A stretch of 64,000 bases of DNA from Sphingomonas psychrotolerans (GTDB taxonomy: Bacteria > Pseudomonadota > Alphaproteobacteria > Sphingomonadales > Sphingomonadaceae), in NCBI RefSeq assembly GCF_002796605.1, contig NZ_CP024923.1, positions 124,001-188,000 of the forward strand. Direction: 5' to 3'. The notes beneath the pieces are model-generated. The model was given only the letters and a program-made list of their open reading frames with translations, was not told the origin of the DNA and ran no database searches. Position 1 is the stretch's first letter. Each line of letters opens with the position of its first letter. Of the stretch, positions 36,033 through 45,400 are shown in pieces. Made by a program: the position numbers and the translations under genes.

Positions 36033-36481
36033 TCGTCTTTGACCTCAAATGCGGCGGCGGGCATGTCTTCGAGGCGTGGTTCGGCTCGAGCGCGGCCTGG
36101 GAGGCGCAGCGCGCGAGCGGGCTGGTGGGATGCCCGATCTGCGGCAGCGGTGATGTCGCCAAGGCGGTGATGGCGCCCAATGTCGGTGCCAAGGGCAATC
36201 AGCGCGCTCCGGCACCGGCACCTTCGGCTGATGCGCCGCCACCCGAAGTGATCAAGGCGGCGATGGAGATGATCGCCTCGGCGCAGGCGAAGATGCTCGA
36301 AACGTCGCGATGGGTCGGCGCTGCCTTTGTCGACAAGGCGCGTGCGATGCATCTGGGGGAGGAGCCGACCGCGCAGATCCACGGCCAGGCCACGCCCGAG
36401 CAGGCGCAGGAACTGGTGGACGAGGGCGTGCCGGTTGCACCTTTGCTCGTGCCGGTGGTGCCGCCCGAGCGGCGCAATTGA
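36029..36481 (+). CDS. DUF1178 family protein
   Basis: 150 residues from a GTG at 36029 that overlaps the previous stop by 4 bases. The family pattern is complete: IVFDLKCGGGHVFEAWFGSS, a CPICGS zinc-knuckle-like pair, and the C-terminal YG-free block KARAMHLGEEPTAQIHGQAT. Cysteines in the first 45 residues may bind zinc. The function is unknown; it is often encoded beside nitrilase-type genes and grxC. Confidence 0.9.
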   Translation: MIVFDLKCGGGHVFEAWFGSSAAWEAQRASGLVGCPICGSGDVAKAVMAPNVGAKGNQRAPAPAPSADAPPPEVIKAAMEMIASAQAKMLETSRWVGAAFVDKARAMHLGEEPTAQIHGQATPEQAQELVDEGVPVAPLLVPVVPPERRN

Positions 36482-36515
36482 CCCTGAACACCGCGCTGGG
36501 TACCAGCGGCGGCGT

Positions 36516-36592
36516 GGCCCGGTAGCTCAGCAGGATAGAGCAAGCGATTCCTAATCGAGAGGTCGGAGGTTCGAATCCTCTCCGGGTCACCA
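36516..36592 (+). tRNA. tRNA-Arg (anticodon CCT)
   Basis: A 77-base cloverleaf with encoded CCA end. Acceptor GGCCCGG pairs with CCGGGTC (one G-T), the D arm is GCTC/GAGC, the anticodon loop TTCCTAA gives CCT, and the T arm GGAGG/CCTCT is sound with loop TTCGAAT. The outer two pairs of the anticodon stem are A-G and G-A mismatches (AGCGA against TCGAG), which is unusual. Confidence 0.95.
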
Positions 36593-36719
36593 CAGCCTTC
36601 TCCGGGGAGAGGAGAGGCAAGTCCGGCATGGCAACGCCGTCAAGGGCTGCTATAGGCGCGCCCCACGCCTGCCGCATTTGCTTGGCAGGCGGCATAGCTC
36701 CACTTGCCGAGGAACGACC

Positions 36720-36962
36720 GTGAGCGACCGCGCCGAAGTTTTCGAGACTGTCAAAGCCCAGATCGAACCGTTCAACAAGAAGGGCGTCGCGCTCACCGAC
36801 AGCACGACCTTCGCTGGCGATCTGGAATGGGACAGCCTGACCGTGATGGATTTCGTCGCGGCGGTCGAGGACGAGTTCGACATCCTGATCACGATGAACA
36901 TGCAGGCCGAGATCGAGACTGTCGGCCAGCTCGTCGATGCGGTGCAGAAACTGAAGGCCTGA
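36720..36962 (+). CDS. Acyl carrier protein dedicated to sphingolipid synthesis
   Basis: 80 residues from a GTG at 36720 with a GAGGA site 6 bases upstream. S39 in LEWDSLTVMDFVAAVEDEF is the phosphopantetheine attachment site; the usual DSL motif is intact. It lies 1 base before the serine palmitoyltransferase gene. In sphingomonads such an ACP is thought to hand the fatty acyl group to SPT in place of acyl-CoA. It is not the housekeeping AcpP, which lies in fab clusters. Confidence 0.93.
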   Translation: MSDRAEVFETVKAQIEPFNKKGVALTDSTTFAGDLEWDSLTVMDFVAAVEDEFDILITMNMQAEIETVGQLVDAVQKLKA

Positions 36963-36963
36963 C

Positions 36964-38226
36964 ATGACCGACGCGATCCAGACCGCCGACGCGCTTCCCG
37001 AGAATCCTGAGGCAGTGGCTCCCGAGCGCGACCTGATGTCCAAGTTCGACGGGCTCATCGCCGAACGCCAGGCACTGCTCGACAGCGGCGTCACCGATCC
37101 CTTCGCGATCGTGATGGATCAGGTGAAATCGCCGACCGAGGCCGTGATCCAGGGCAGGGATACGATCCTGCTCGGCACTTACAATTATATGGGCATGACC
37201 TTCGACCCGGACGTGATCCAGGCCGGCAAGGATGCGCTCGACCAGTTCGGCTCGGGGACCAACGGCAGCCGGATGCTCAACGGCACTTTCCGCGACCATG
37301 TCGAAGTCGAGGAGGCGCTCCGCGAATTCTACGGCACCACCGGCGCGATCGTGTTCTCGACCGGCTACATGGCCAATCTCGGCATGATCTCGACGCTGGC
37401 GGGGAAGGGCGAGTACGTCATCCTCGACGCCGACAGCCATGCGTCGATCTATGACGGCTGCAAGCAGGGCAATGCCGAGATCGTCCGCTTCCGCCACAAC
37501 GACATCGCCGATCTCGACAAAAGGCTTGGCCGGCTGCCGAAGGACGCGGGGAAACTGGTGGTGCTCGAGGGCGTCTATTCGATGCTCGGCGACGTCGCGC
37601 CGCTCAAGGAAATGGTAGCCGTGGCCAAGAGGCACGGGGCGATGGTGCTCAGCGACGAGGCGCATTCCATGGGGTTTTTCGGCCCTAACGGGCGCGGCGT
37701 ATACGAGGCGCAGGGATGCGAGGGCGACGTCGATTTCATCGTCGGGACCTTCTCCAAATCGGTCGGCACGGTCGGCGGCTTCTGCGTGTCGAACCATCCC
37801 AAATTCGAAGCGATCCGGCTGGCGTGCCGGGCCTATATCTTCACGGCGTCGCTGCCGCCTTCGGTGGTCGCCACCGCCGCGGCGTCGATCCGCAAGCTCC
37901 GGTTCGCCCACAACAAGCGCCAGCATCTGTGGGAAAACGCCCGGACGCTGCACGGCGGCCTCAAGCAAATGGGCTTCAAGCTCGGCACCGAGACGCCGGA
38001 CAGCGCGATCATCGCAGTGATCCTCGAAGATCAGGAGCAGGCAGTCGCGATGTGGCAGGTGCTGCTGGACGGCGGACTCTACGTCAACATGGCCCGCCCG
38101 CCCGCAACCCCGGCGGGCACCTATCTGCTGCGCTGCTCGCTTTGCGCCGAACATAGCAGTGACCAGGTGGAACGAATCCTGAGAATGTTCCGCGTTGCGG
38201 GTCAAAGCGTGGGTGCGATAAGCTGA
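36964..38226 (+). CDS. spt: Serine palmitoyltransferase
   Basis: 420 residues, the length of the soluble Sphingomonas enzyme. It is an alpha-oxoamine synthase: LGTYNYMGMTFDPDVIQAGK, GSGTNGSRMLNGTF, LDADSHASIYDG, DEAHSMGFFG and the PLP lysine K265 in GTFSKSVGTVGGF. It condenses serine with an acyl thioester to 3-ketosphinganine, the first committed step to the glycosphingolipids that replace LPS in these bacteria. The N-terminal 30 residues are variable. It is coupled to the ACP gene. Confidence 0.96.
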   Translation: MTDAIQTADALPENPEAVAPERDLMSKFDGLIAERQALLDSGVTDPFAIVMDQVKSPTEAVIQGRDTILLGTYNYMGMTFDPDVIQAGKDALDQFGSGTNGSRMLNGTFRDHVEVEEALREFYGTTGAIVFSTGYMANLGMISTLAGKGEYVILDADSHASIYDGCKQGNAEIVRFRHNDIADLDKRLGRLPKDAGKLVVLEGVYSMLGDVAPLKEMVAVAKRHGAMVLSDEAHSMGFFGPNGRGVYEAQGCEGDVDFIVGTFSKSVGTVGGFCVSNHPKFEAIRLACRAYIFTASLPPSVVATAAASIRKLRFAHNKRQHLWENARTLHGGLKQMGFKLGTETPDSAIIAVILEDQEQAVAMWQVLLDGGLYVNMARPPATPAGTYLLRCSLCAEHSSDQVERILRMFRVAGQSVGAIS

Positions 38227-38277
38227 GCGGAAAGGATTAGCTTCCTTCCACTGCAAAGCCGCCCTAAATTCAATTAT

Positions 38278-40251
38278 ATGAGTGAGGGGCAGGGCATTGC
38301 GCTGGAGCGCGTTCGTCGCGTGACGAACTGGCGCATCTTGCTGCTCGGGCTGCTGGCCCTGCTCGGGCTCGGCGTGCTCGCTGCGATCATCGTACTCCAG
38401 CAGCGTGCCGACAATGAACGCGACCGCGCCGTTGCGCGGCAGCAACACACCTATGAGGTCGTGATCCGCGCCAACCAGCTTTCGGGCGCGGTATCCACGG
38501 CCGAAGCCGCGCTCGGGCGGTATGTGGTCAGTGCAGACAAAACGCTGGGGCAACAATATTCGGAGCAATGGGCGCGCGCCGCCGAGCAACTCACCCGGCT
38601 CCAGCAGCTCACGCGCGACAGCCCGCGCCAACAGGCGCAGATCGCCCAGCTGCGGCGGGCATTCGAGGCGCGGGGCCGCGAACTGGCGGAAACCGCGCTT
38701 TATTCGACCTACAAGCGGCACAACGATGCCTGGGGCGCCTATTACCGCGTGCGGCAGAGCCCGGCGCGGCAGCATATGGAGGCATTGCTCGCCCGGGTCG
38801 TAGATGCCGAGCGCGTGCTGTTGCGCGACCGGACACGCGCCGCCGGCGATTTGATCGACAATTCGAGCTTCGCCTCGCGGATCCTGACTTTGTTCGGGGT
38901 GATGATCGTGGTCGGCGCCGTACTGCTCGGCTGGCTCGCGATCGCCGCCGAGGGCGAACGCGCCGCTGCAGACGCGGAAGCGACCGCGCAGCGCGAGCGC
39001 GCCGCCGAACTCCAGTTGGCCGTCGATGCCGCGACCGCCGACCTGCGTGCCGAAGCGCATGAGCGCGCGCACGCCGAGGCGCAGCTTCGCCAAGTCCAGA
39101 AGATGGAAGCGGTAGGCCAGCTGACTGGCGGAATTGCGCATGATTTCAACAATATGCTGGCGGTCGTTCTAGGTGGACTCGAACTCGCCAAGCGGCATCT
39201 GCACAATGGCGGCCCCGACGCGCAGCAGCATATCGAGAATGCGATGGAGGGCGCCAACCGCGCCGCGGCGCTGACCCGCCGGCTGCTCGCTTTCTCGCGC
39301 TCCGAACCCTTGCTGCCCGAGCCGGTCGAGGCCGGGGGGTTGATCGCCGGCATGTCCGATCTGCTCGACCGGACATTGGGCGACACGATCAAGGTCCGGA
39401 CGCGCGACGCGGGCGTCGGCTGGACGGTGTGGGTCGATCGCCACCAGCTGGAGAACGCGTTGCTCAACCTCGCGGTCAACGCGCGCGACGCGATGGAAGG
39501 GCGTGGGACGCTGACGATCGCCACCGGCGGCAGCACGCTCGAGGCCGAGGAGGTCGGCGAATGTCCGGCAGGGGATTATGTCACGATCAGCGTGACCGAT
39601 ACGGGCTGCGGCATGTCGCCCGAAGTCGCAGATCGCGTGTTCGAGCCGTTCTTCACCACCAAGCCGGTGGGCAAGGGGACGGGGCTCGGGCTCAGCCAGA
39701 TCTTCGGCTTCGTCCGTCAGTCGGGCGGCGAGATCGCCATCGACACCGCACCTGGCAAGGGCACGACGGTGAAGGTGTATCTGCCGCGCCACGTCGGTGA
39801 GCCGGCGAGCGCCACGGCCGAATCCGCGGTGCCGATCGCAGCAGCCGAGGAGCCTGTTCCGATGCGCAGCTTCGACATCCTCGTCGTCGAAGACGATCCG
39901 CGCGTGCTGGGGGCGACCGTCGGTGCGTTGCACGAGCTCGGGCATCGAGTGACGTCGTGCCCCGATCCGCTGGAGGCGCCCGCGGCGGTCGCGAGGATGT
40001 CGGCGCTCGACCTGATCATCTCCGACGTGCTGATGCCCGGACAAACCGGGCCCGAGATGATCGCCGGACTCGGCGAACGGCTGGACGGGGTTGCGGTGCT
40101 GTTCGTCACCGGTTTCGCAGGCGAGGCCGATCCCGAGCTGTTCGGCGGGCGCGCGGTGCTGCGGAAACCGTTCACCATGGCCTCGCTGGCGCGCGCGGTG
40201 AGCGAGGCGGTTGAGTATGAGGCGCGACGGGCGGCCCAGCAGGCGGCCTGA
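38278..40251 (+). CDS. Hybrid sensor histidine kinase with CHASE3 domain and receiver
   Basis: 657 residues. The first membrane helix lies at about 19-39, the CHASE3-like periplasmic domain at 45-195, the second helix at 200-222, then a coiled coil. The kinase core has H288 in GGIAHDFNNMLAVV, N-box LENALLNLAVNARDAM, and G-boxes DTGCGMSP and GKGTGLGLSQIFG. The C-terminal receiver (DILVVEDDPRVLG, Asp in LIISDVLMPG, Lys in VLRKPF) completes it. No clear ribosome site precedes the ATG. The signal and output partner are unknown; it follows spt by 51 bases. Confidence 0.92.
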   Translation: MSEGQGIALERVRRVTNWRILLLGLLALLGLGVLAAIIVLQQRADNERDRAVARQQHTYEVVIRANQLSGAVSTAEAALGRYVVSADKTLGQQYSEQWARAAEQLTRLQQLTRDSPRQQAQIAQLRRAFEARGRELAETALYSTYKRHNDAWGAYYRVRQSPARQHMEALLARVVDAERVLLRDRTRAAGDLIDNSSFASRILTLFGVMIVVGAVLLGWLAIAAEGERAAADAEATAQRERAAELQLAVDAATADLRAEAHERAHAEAQLRQVQKMEAVGQLTGGIAHDFNNMLAVVLGGLELAKRHLHNGGPDAQQHIENAMEGANRAAALTRRLLAFSRSEPLLPEPVEAGGLIAGMSDLLDRTLGDTIKVRTRDAGVGWTVWVDRHQLENALLNLAVNARDAMEGRGTLTIATGGSTLEAEEVGECPAGDYVTISVTDTGCGMSPEVADRVFEPFFTTKPVGKGTGLGLSQIFGFVRQSGGEIAIDTAPGKGTTVKVYLPRHVGEPASATAESAVPIAAAEEPVPMRSFDILVVEDDPRVLGATVGALHELGHRVTSCPDPLEAPAAVARMSALDLIISDVLMPGQTGPEMIAGLGERLDGVAVLFVTGFAGEADPELFGGRAVLRKPFTMASLARAVSEAVEYEARRAAQQAA

Positions 40252-40264
40252 GATTCGTCGAAAT

Positions 40265-40290
40265 TCCTCTCCCTGTAAGCAGGGAGAGGA
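40265..40290. terminator. Perfect 10-bp hairpin between convergent genes
   Basis: TCCTCTCCCT and AGGGAGAGGA pair exactly around a 6-base loop, between the hybrid kinase gene and the convergent tetR-type gene. No T-run; it may end both transcripts. Confidence 0.6.
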
Positions 40291-40296
40291 GGCTTC

Positions 40297-40884
40297 CTAG
40301 CCCCCGTTCGCGACCGACTGACGGAGCTGCCCCACGGCGATCTCACGCGCACGCTCGCGCGGCAGGTCGAGCGCGCGGGCCATCGGGCCGCCGAGCAGCG
40401 CGTCGCCCAAGGCCATCAGCGTGAGCTGGAGAGTCTCTTCGCGCAGGAGCTGGGGATCGATGCCATCGTCGGCACTGATCTCGTCGACCAGCCGGTGGAT
40501 GGCCTCGAGGATCGGGTCGAGCGCATCCTCGTTGCCGTTGAGGATCATCCAACTCGCCAGCGCACCGGCGCCGCCTTTGCCGAAGGCGTCGAAGGTCAGG
40601 TCGACGACTTCGTGCGGATCGTGATCGCCGCTCCGGGCGCGCAGCACCGCGGCGCCGATCTCGGCAGTGACGGTGTAGGCAATGTTCGCGGCGAGCGATT
40701 TCTGCAGCCCGGCGGCCGAGCCGAAATGGTGAAGCAAATTGGCGTGGGTGCGGCCGATCCGCGCCGCGACTGCCTTCAGCGTGACGGCTTGCGGACCGGC
40801 TTCGAGCAACAGCGCGCGCGCGGCCTCGATCGCTGCGTCGCGTGATTCTTCGGGAGACAGGCGCTTGCGTGCACTGGAAGCCAT
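40297..40884 (-). CDS. TetR/AcrR family transcriptional regulator
   Basis: 195 residues from the ATG at 40884 (MASSARKRLSPEESRDAAIE). The helix-turn-helix spans ALLLEAGPQAVTLKAVAARI and GRTHANLLHHFGSAAGLQKS, with the HTH recognition helix LLHHFGS. The C-terminal ligand domain is helical and not assignable to a ligand. The target is unknown. The 131 bases upstream, before the GNAT gene end, should carry its promoter. Confidence 0.92.
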   Translation of the reverse strand: MASSARKRLSPEESRDAAIEAARALLLEAGPQAVTLKAVAARIGRTHANLLHHFGSAAGLQKSLAANIAYTVTAEIGAAVLRARSGDHDPHEVVDLTFDAFGKGGAGALASWMILNGNEDALDPILEAIHRLVDEISADDGIDPQLLREETLQLTLMALGDALLGGPMARALDLPRERAREIAVGQLRQSVANGG

Positions 40885-41015
40885 CAACGGAAAAGCACTC
40901 TTGCCTTGGGGAGACCCCGGCTTAGGCGACGACGCGCGGCGGCGAAAGCGCGGAATGCGCAATGCTATTCGCGATCGGGACGCGTCCGGGCTGGCGATCC
41001 TGGCGGCGTGACGGA

Positions 41016-41573
41016 TCACGCCGCCATGCGGGCTCGCGGATCATTGTCGACCGCTCCGGTATCGGCGAGATCGATTTCGAAGCGGGCCGACGGCACCGGG
41101 GCGCCGCGGCCGCGCGAATAGACCTGGGTCCCCCGCCCGGTGGGGCGGAAGCCGAGCTTGCGCAGAACGCGTCCCGAGGCCGGGTTGTCGAGGAAATGCC
41201 CCGCGCCGACGTGCCGAATTCCGACCGCACGTGCTGCGCGCAGCACGGCCGCGCCGGCCTCCGTGGCATAGCCGCGCCCCCAGGCATCGGGCGTTATCCA
41301 ATAGCCGAACTCATGCGGTTCATCCTCGAACGGTCCGATACTGGCGACTCCGATCAGCCGCACTCCGCCGCCCTGATGCTCGAAGATCAGGAACTTGGGC
41401 TCCAGCGGCTCCCCGAAGCCCGCCGCGAAGGTTTCGGCCGCCTCGATCGTATAGGGCCAAGGCGCGCGGGCGAGATTGCGCACCACGCTTTCATGCCCGA
41501 TCGCGCGGGCGAGCTCGGCGGCATCCTCGCGCCAGCCGGGCCGTAACGTCAATCTTTGCGTACGCACGAACAT
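41016..41573 (-). CDS. GNAT family N-acetyltransferase (RimJ/RimL type)
   Basis: 185 residues. It begins VRTQRLTLRPGWREDAAELA, typical of RimJ/RimL-like enzymes, and has VRLIGVASIGPFEDEPHEFG, YWITPDAWGRGYATEAGAAV (the acetyl-CoA loop region) and FLDNPASGRVLRKLGFRPTG. It should acetylate a protein N-terminus or a small amine with acetyl-CoA. The substrate is unknown. A perfect palindrome lies 35 bases before its start. Confidence 0.92.
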   Translation of the reverse strand: MFVRTQRLTLRPGWREDAAELARAIGHESVVRNLARAPWPYTIEAAETFAAGFGEPLEPKFLIFEHQGGGVRLIGVASIGPFEDEPHEFGYWITPDAWGRGYATEAGAAVLRAARAVGIRHVGAGHFLDNPASGRVLRKLGFRPTGRGTQVYSRGRGAPVPSARFEIDLADTGAVDNDPRARMAA

Positions 41574-41607
41574 GACCAGTCTCCTCGGTCTAGCGGTGCC
41601 CCTGACG

Positions 41608-41620
41608 TGTCACTGTGACA
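41608..41620. promoter_or_regulatory. Palindrome TGTCACTGTGACA upstream of the GNAT gene
   Basis: A 6+1+6 perfect palindrome, 35 bases before the GNAT start codon. Twelve of its 13 bases recur at 42545-42556, upstream of rplU and the TonB receptor. It may be an operator; the regulator is not known. Confidence 0.4.
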
Positions 41621-41654
41621 GCCAGTTTGCAGTCGCATTTCGAGGGAGCAATAA

Positions 41655-41686
41655 AAAAGGGAGCCGGGGTGACCCGTCTCCCTTTT
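41655..41686 (-). terminator. Intrinsic terminator after rplU-rpmA
   Basis: AAAAGGGAG pairs with CTCCCTTTT around a 14-base loop, and on the minus strand a T-run follows. It ends the ribosomal-protein transcript 62 bases after rpmA. Confidence 0.85.
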
Positions 41687-41747
41687 CAGCTGGTCCGTTC
41701 GCCGGACCCGGGTCACCCTGGTGGGCAACCCGTCCGGTTACCCGATG

Positions 41748-42017
41748 TTATTCGGCTGCTTCCGCAATCATGTCTACCGAACAGAATTTGCGGCCGAGCT
41801 TGCCGACCTTGAACGACACGCGGCCGTCGGTAAGCGCAAACAGGGTATGATCCTTGCCCATGCCGACATTCACGCCCGGATAGATCTTGGTGCCGCGCTG
41901 GCGCACGATGATGTTGCCCGCGATCACGGCTTCGCTGCCGAACTTCTTGACGCCGAGACGACGGCCTGCCGAATCGCGACCGTTGCGCGAAGAGCCGCCT
42001 GCTTTCTTATGTGCCAT
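41748..42017 (-). CDS. rpmA: 50S ribosomal protein L27
   Basis: 89 residues, starting [20 protein letters not shown], the universal L27 N-terminus that reaches the peptidyl-transferase centre. [20 protein letters not shown] follows. No N-terminal extension is present, so no Prp-type cleavage is needed as in Firmicutes. It lies 25 bases after rplU on the minus strand. The terminator at 41655-41686 closes the unit. Confidence 0.98.
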   Translation of the reverse strand: MAHKKAGGSSRNGRDSAGRRLGVKKFGSEAVIAGNIIVRQRGTKIYPGVNVGMGKDHTLFALTDGRVSFKVGKLGRKFCSVDMIAEAAE

Positions 42018-42042
42018 TTGCTATACTCCTCGTGTCTTGCGA

Positions 42043-42423
42043 TCAGGCTTCGGCAGCCGGAGCTTCCGCCGGGGCGGGAGCAGCATCGGCCTTCTTTGCC
42101 TTCGCAGGCTTCTTCTTCTCTTCCTGCGCACCGATCGCGGTGATCTTCAGGATCGTGTGGTTCTGGCGATGGCCGTTCTTGCGGCGATAATTGTGCCGAC
42201 GGCGCTTCTTGAAGACGATAACCTTGTCCGCCTTCGCCTGCGCGACGATTTCGGCCGAGACGGTCAGTCCCTCGACCGACTGCAGGTCCGAGCCTTCGCC
42301 GGCGAGCAGGATGTCGGTCAGCGAGATCGACGAACCCGCCTCACCCTCGAGCTTCTCGACGACGATCTTGTCTCCGGCGGCTACGCGATACTGCTTGCCG
42401 CCCGTGCGCACGATAGCGAACAT
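42043..42423 (-). CDS. rplU: 50S ribosomal protein L21 with Ala/Lys-rich tail
   Basis: 126 residues from the ATG at 42423 ([20 protein letters not shown]). The core ends around residue 103 with the typical [19 protein letters not shown] block. The last 25 residues are a Lys/Ala/Pro-rich tail ([20 protein letters not shown]) that Escherichia coli L21 lacks but that is seen in sphingomonads. It is co-transcribed with rpmA. Confidence 0.98.
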   Translation of the reverse strand: MFAIVRTGGKQYRVAAGDKIVVEKLEGEAGSSISLTDILLAGEGSDLQSVEGLTVSAEIVAQAKADKVIVFKKRRRHNYRRKNGHRQNHTILKITAIGAQEEKKKPAKAKKADAAPAPAEAPAAEA

Positions 42424-42544
42424 GGGTCTCTTCTCTAACAAAAGCATGTGCCCGCCAAGGAATGCCTCGGCAGGAGGAAGGGCGCAGCTAAGGGAAGAGG
42501 GTGTGGAAGTCAACCGCCGCGCAGGCGATTCTTTGATGTTTGAC

Positions 42545-42556
42545 GTCACTGTGACA
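42545..42556. promoter_or_regulatory. Second copy of the GTCACTGTGACA palindrome
   Basis: Shares 12 bases with the site at 41608-41620, including the exact palindromic core GTCACTGTGAC. It lies about 122 bases before rplU and 126 bases before the TonB receptor gene, in their shared divergent promoter region (258 bases). Confidence 0.4.
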
Positions 42557-42681
42557 CCGGCCGTGGCGACAAGAAAATCTATACCGATCCGGAGGAGGTT
42601 TCGGGTTCGTTCCGAGGCGATTGCGGAGCATGTTGCTGGAATCAGGGTAGGTTGTACCTGAGGCTTCCAGGAGAGTAGCCC

Positions 42682-45261
42682 ATGTTTTCACGTATTTCCC
42701 CGCTTCTTGCGGGCATTTCGTTCGTCGCCTTCGCAACTTCGGCGGCCGCGCAGACCGCGGATCCTGTGGCTGAAGAAGCGGCCGGCGAGGATATCGTCGT
42801 CACCGGCTCGCGCGTTGCCGAGCGCAGCGTCGCCGACAGCCCGGTCCCTGTCGACGTGATCGGCGGCGAGGCGCTGACCAGGTCGGGCGCGACCGAGACC
42901 AACCGCGTGCTCCGCGATCTGGTGCCCTCGTTCAATTTCCCTCAGCCGTCGCTGGTCGACGGCACCGATTCGCAGCGTCCGGCGACCTTGCGCGGCCTCG
43001 CGCCCGATCAGGTGCTGGTGCTGGTCAACGGCAAGCGCCGGCACCAGTCGGCGCTGCTCAACCTCAACGGTTCGGTCGGCCGCGGCTCGTCGGCCGTCGA
43101 TCTCAACGAGATACCGGCGATCGCGATCGACCGGGTCGAGATCCTGCGCGATGGTGCGTCGTCGCTTTACGGTTCGGATGCGATCGCCGGGGTGATCAAC
43201 CTCCGGCTGCGCCGCAGCGAGGGCGTGCGCGCCAGCATCACCTATGGCAAATATCTGACCTCTATGGACGGCGTGTCGGACGTGACCGGTGTGGCCAATA
43301 CCGGCGGGATCCCGACGGTGCTCACCCCGGGCGGCACCAACAACGACATCCTCCAGCTCAATACCGGCGGCGAGCGCGAGCGCCACGACGGCGACACGCT
43401 GACCCTGGCGACCAATTTCGGGCTGCCGGTGGGCGCGGGAGGCTATCTCAACCTCACCGCCCAATTCCGCGACCGCGACCCGACCAATCGCTCGGGCGCC
43501 GATCCTCGGCGGCAATATCTCACCGCCGGCGATCCGCGCGAACTGACGATCGACCGCTTCACCCATCGCTACGGCGACGGCGAGGCGATCGACTATAATC
43601 TGTTCGCCAATGCCGGCTACGAATTCGGCGGCGGATTCGAGCTCTACGCATTCGGCAGCTACGGCATCCGCGATGCCTCGGGCGGCGGCTTCTATCGCCG
43701 TGCCAACGATGTGCGCAATCGCGACTGGTCGGCTTCGACCACGAGCTTCGTGCCGATCTATGCCGACGGGTATCTGCCGTACATCGCCACCGAGGTCGAG
43801 GACGTCTCGGGCGCGGTCGGCATTCGCGGCGATGTCGGCGGCTTCACCGGCGATCTCTCGGTGGTCTATGGTTCGAACCAGCTCGATTATAAAGTGACCA
43901 ACAGCGTCAACGTCTCGCTCGGCGCGGCGAACAGCCCGCGCAATTTCTATGCGGGCGGGCTGCGTTCGGGGCAGACCGTGGTCAATCTCGACCTCAGCCG
44001 GAAGTTCGACTTTGCCGGGCTGCAATCGTTCGGCATCGCGTTCGGCGGCGAATATCGCAACGAGAATTACAAGATCGTCGCGGGCGACGTCGCCAGCTAC
44101 GTCAACGGACCGTTTTCGGCGGCGCCGTTCAACGCCGCAGGCGGATCGCAGGTGTTCCCCGGCTTCCGCCCGAACAACGCGACCGACGTGTCGCGCAACA
44201 GCTGGGCCGGCTATGCCGAGGCCGATGCCGACGTGACCGACTTCTTCTCGGTCCAGCTTGCCGGGCGCTACGAGCATTATTCGGACTTTGGCGATACGTG
44301 GAACGGCAAGATCGCCGCGCGGCTCGAGCCGGTGGAGGGCATCGCGATCCGCGGCTCGGTCTCGACCGGCTTCCGCGCGCCGAGCCTCGCCCAGCAATAT
44401 TTCACTGCGACCTCGACCGTGTTCACCGGCGGCAATCTGATCGAGACCGGCACTTTCGCGGTTTCCGATCCGGTTTCGCGGGCGCTCGGCGCGAAGGATC
44501 TGGAGCCCGAGAAGTCGACCAATCTCGGCGCGGGCGTGGTCTTCTCGCTGGTGCCCGGGCTCACCCTCACCGCCGACTATTACAACATCAAGATCCGCGA
44601 TCGTGTGGTGCTGAGCGAATCGCTGAGCGGCGCGGCGGTCGTCGCATTGCTCACCGGCGCGGGGATCACCAACGCGACCTCGGCGCGGTTCTTCGTCAAC
44701 GGCGTCGATACGCGGACGCAGGGCGTCGATGTTGTGGCGACGTACAAGGTGCCCGAGTTCGGGGCGGGGCGGTTCACACTGTCCGCGGGGTATAACCACA
44801 ACCAGACCAAAATCATCGATCGCGCCTCGCTGCCGTCGCTGCCGGGCCTGATCGTGTTCGGCCGTTCGGAATCGCTCCGCCTCACCGACGGCCAGCCGCG
44901 CGACAAGATCAATGTGTCGCTCGATTGGGATGCGGATCCGGTCGGGCTGACGGTGCGCACCAACCGCTATGGCCGGGTGCTCTCGACCGGCAGCTCGACC
45001 GCTCTGACGATCCCGGCGGGGCAGGGTGTCGCCGATTACTGGCTCGAGCCGAAATGGATCACCGACGTCGAGCTGCGTGTTCAGGCGTTGCCCGGCGTGC
45101 AGCTGGCGGTGGGCGCGGACAATGTGTTCGACGTCTATCCGACCAAGGCACCGGCAGGCGGGGTGTACGGCAACAACAATTATTTCCTGCCTTATTCGTC
45201 CTTCTCGCCGTTCGGGTTCAACGGACGCTTCGTCTATTCGCGGATCGCCTTCACCTTCTGA
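42682..45261 (+). CDS. TonB-dependent outer-membrane receptor
   Basis: 859 residues. A signal peptide (residues 1-24, ending SAAAQ) leads to a TonB box region [14 protein letters not shown], plug domain ([60 protein letters not shown]) and a 22-strand barrel ending in FTF. There is no N-terminal STN signalling domain. The long barrel with [20 protein letters not shown] loops is common in sphingomonad receptors of unknown substrate. AGGAGAG lies 7 bases before the ATG. No transport partner is next to it. Confidence 0.95.
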   Translation: MFSRISPLLAGISFVAFATSAAAQTADPVAEEAAGEDIVVTGSRVAERSVADSPVPVDVIGGEALTRSGATETNRVLRDLVPSFNFPQPSLVDGTDSQRPATLRGLAPDQVLVLVNGKRRHQSALLNLNGSVGRGSSAVDLNEIPAIAIDRVEILRDGASSLYGSDAIAGVINLRLRRSEGVRASITYGKYLTSMDGVSDVTGVANTGGIPTVLTPGGTNNDILQLNTGGERERHDGDTLTLATNFGLPVGAGGYLNLTAQFRDRDPTNRSGADPRRQYLTAGDPRELTIDRFTHRYGDGEAIDYNLFANAGYEFGGGFELYAFGSYGIRDASGGGFYRRANDVRNRDWSASTTSFVPIYADGYLPYIATEVEDVSGAVGIRGDVGGFTGDLSVVYGSNQLDYKVTNSVNVSLGAANSPRNFYAGGLRSGQTVVNLDLSRKFDFAGLQSFGIAFGGEYRNENYKIVAGDVASYVNGPFSAAPFNAAGGSQVFPGFRPNNATDVSRNSWAGYAEADADVTDFFSVQLAGRYEHYSDFGDTWNGKIAARLEPVEGIAIRGSVSTGFRAPSLAQQYFTATSTVFTGGNLIETGTFAVSDPVSRALGAKDLEPEKSTNLGAGVVFSLVPGLTLTADYYNIKIRDRVVLSESLSGAAVVALLTGAGITNATSARFFVNGVDTRTQGVDVVATYKVPEFGAGRFTLSAGYNHNQTKIIDRASLPSLPGLIVFGRSESLRLTDGQPRDKINVSLDWDADPVGLTVRTNRYGRVLSTGSSTALTIPAGQGVADYWLEPKWITDVELRVQALPGVQLAVGADNVFDVYPTKAPAGGVYGNNNYFLPYSSFSPFGFNGRFVYSRIAFTF

Positions 45262-45271
45262 CGCGAACGTT

Positions 45272-45368
45272 CCCCTCCCGCTTGCGGGAGGGGTTAGGGG
45301 GGACGCCCCGAGCGCGATACAGCCAGCGGCCAAGCCCCTCCCCCGACCCCTCCCGTAAACGGGAGGGG
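45272..45368. repeat. Two C/G-rich hairpins after the TonB receptor gene
   Basis: CCCCTCCCG...CGGGAGGGG palindromes occur at 45272-45293 and 45347-45368, with 53 bases between them. Their placement between convergent genes suggests they end transcription from both sides. They resemble the hairpins at 23337, 30910 and 40265. Confidence 0.7.
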
Positions 45369-45400
45369 GGCGCAAAAAGCGAGCGCAGTCCGCCGCGGTC

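Noticed and set aside
42688..45375. 895-codon frame antisense to the TonB receptor
   Set aside because: Mirror of a clear TonB receptor; the long antisense frame results from high GC at third positions.
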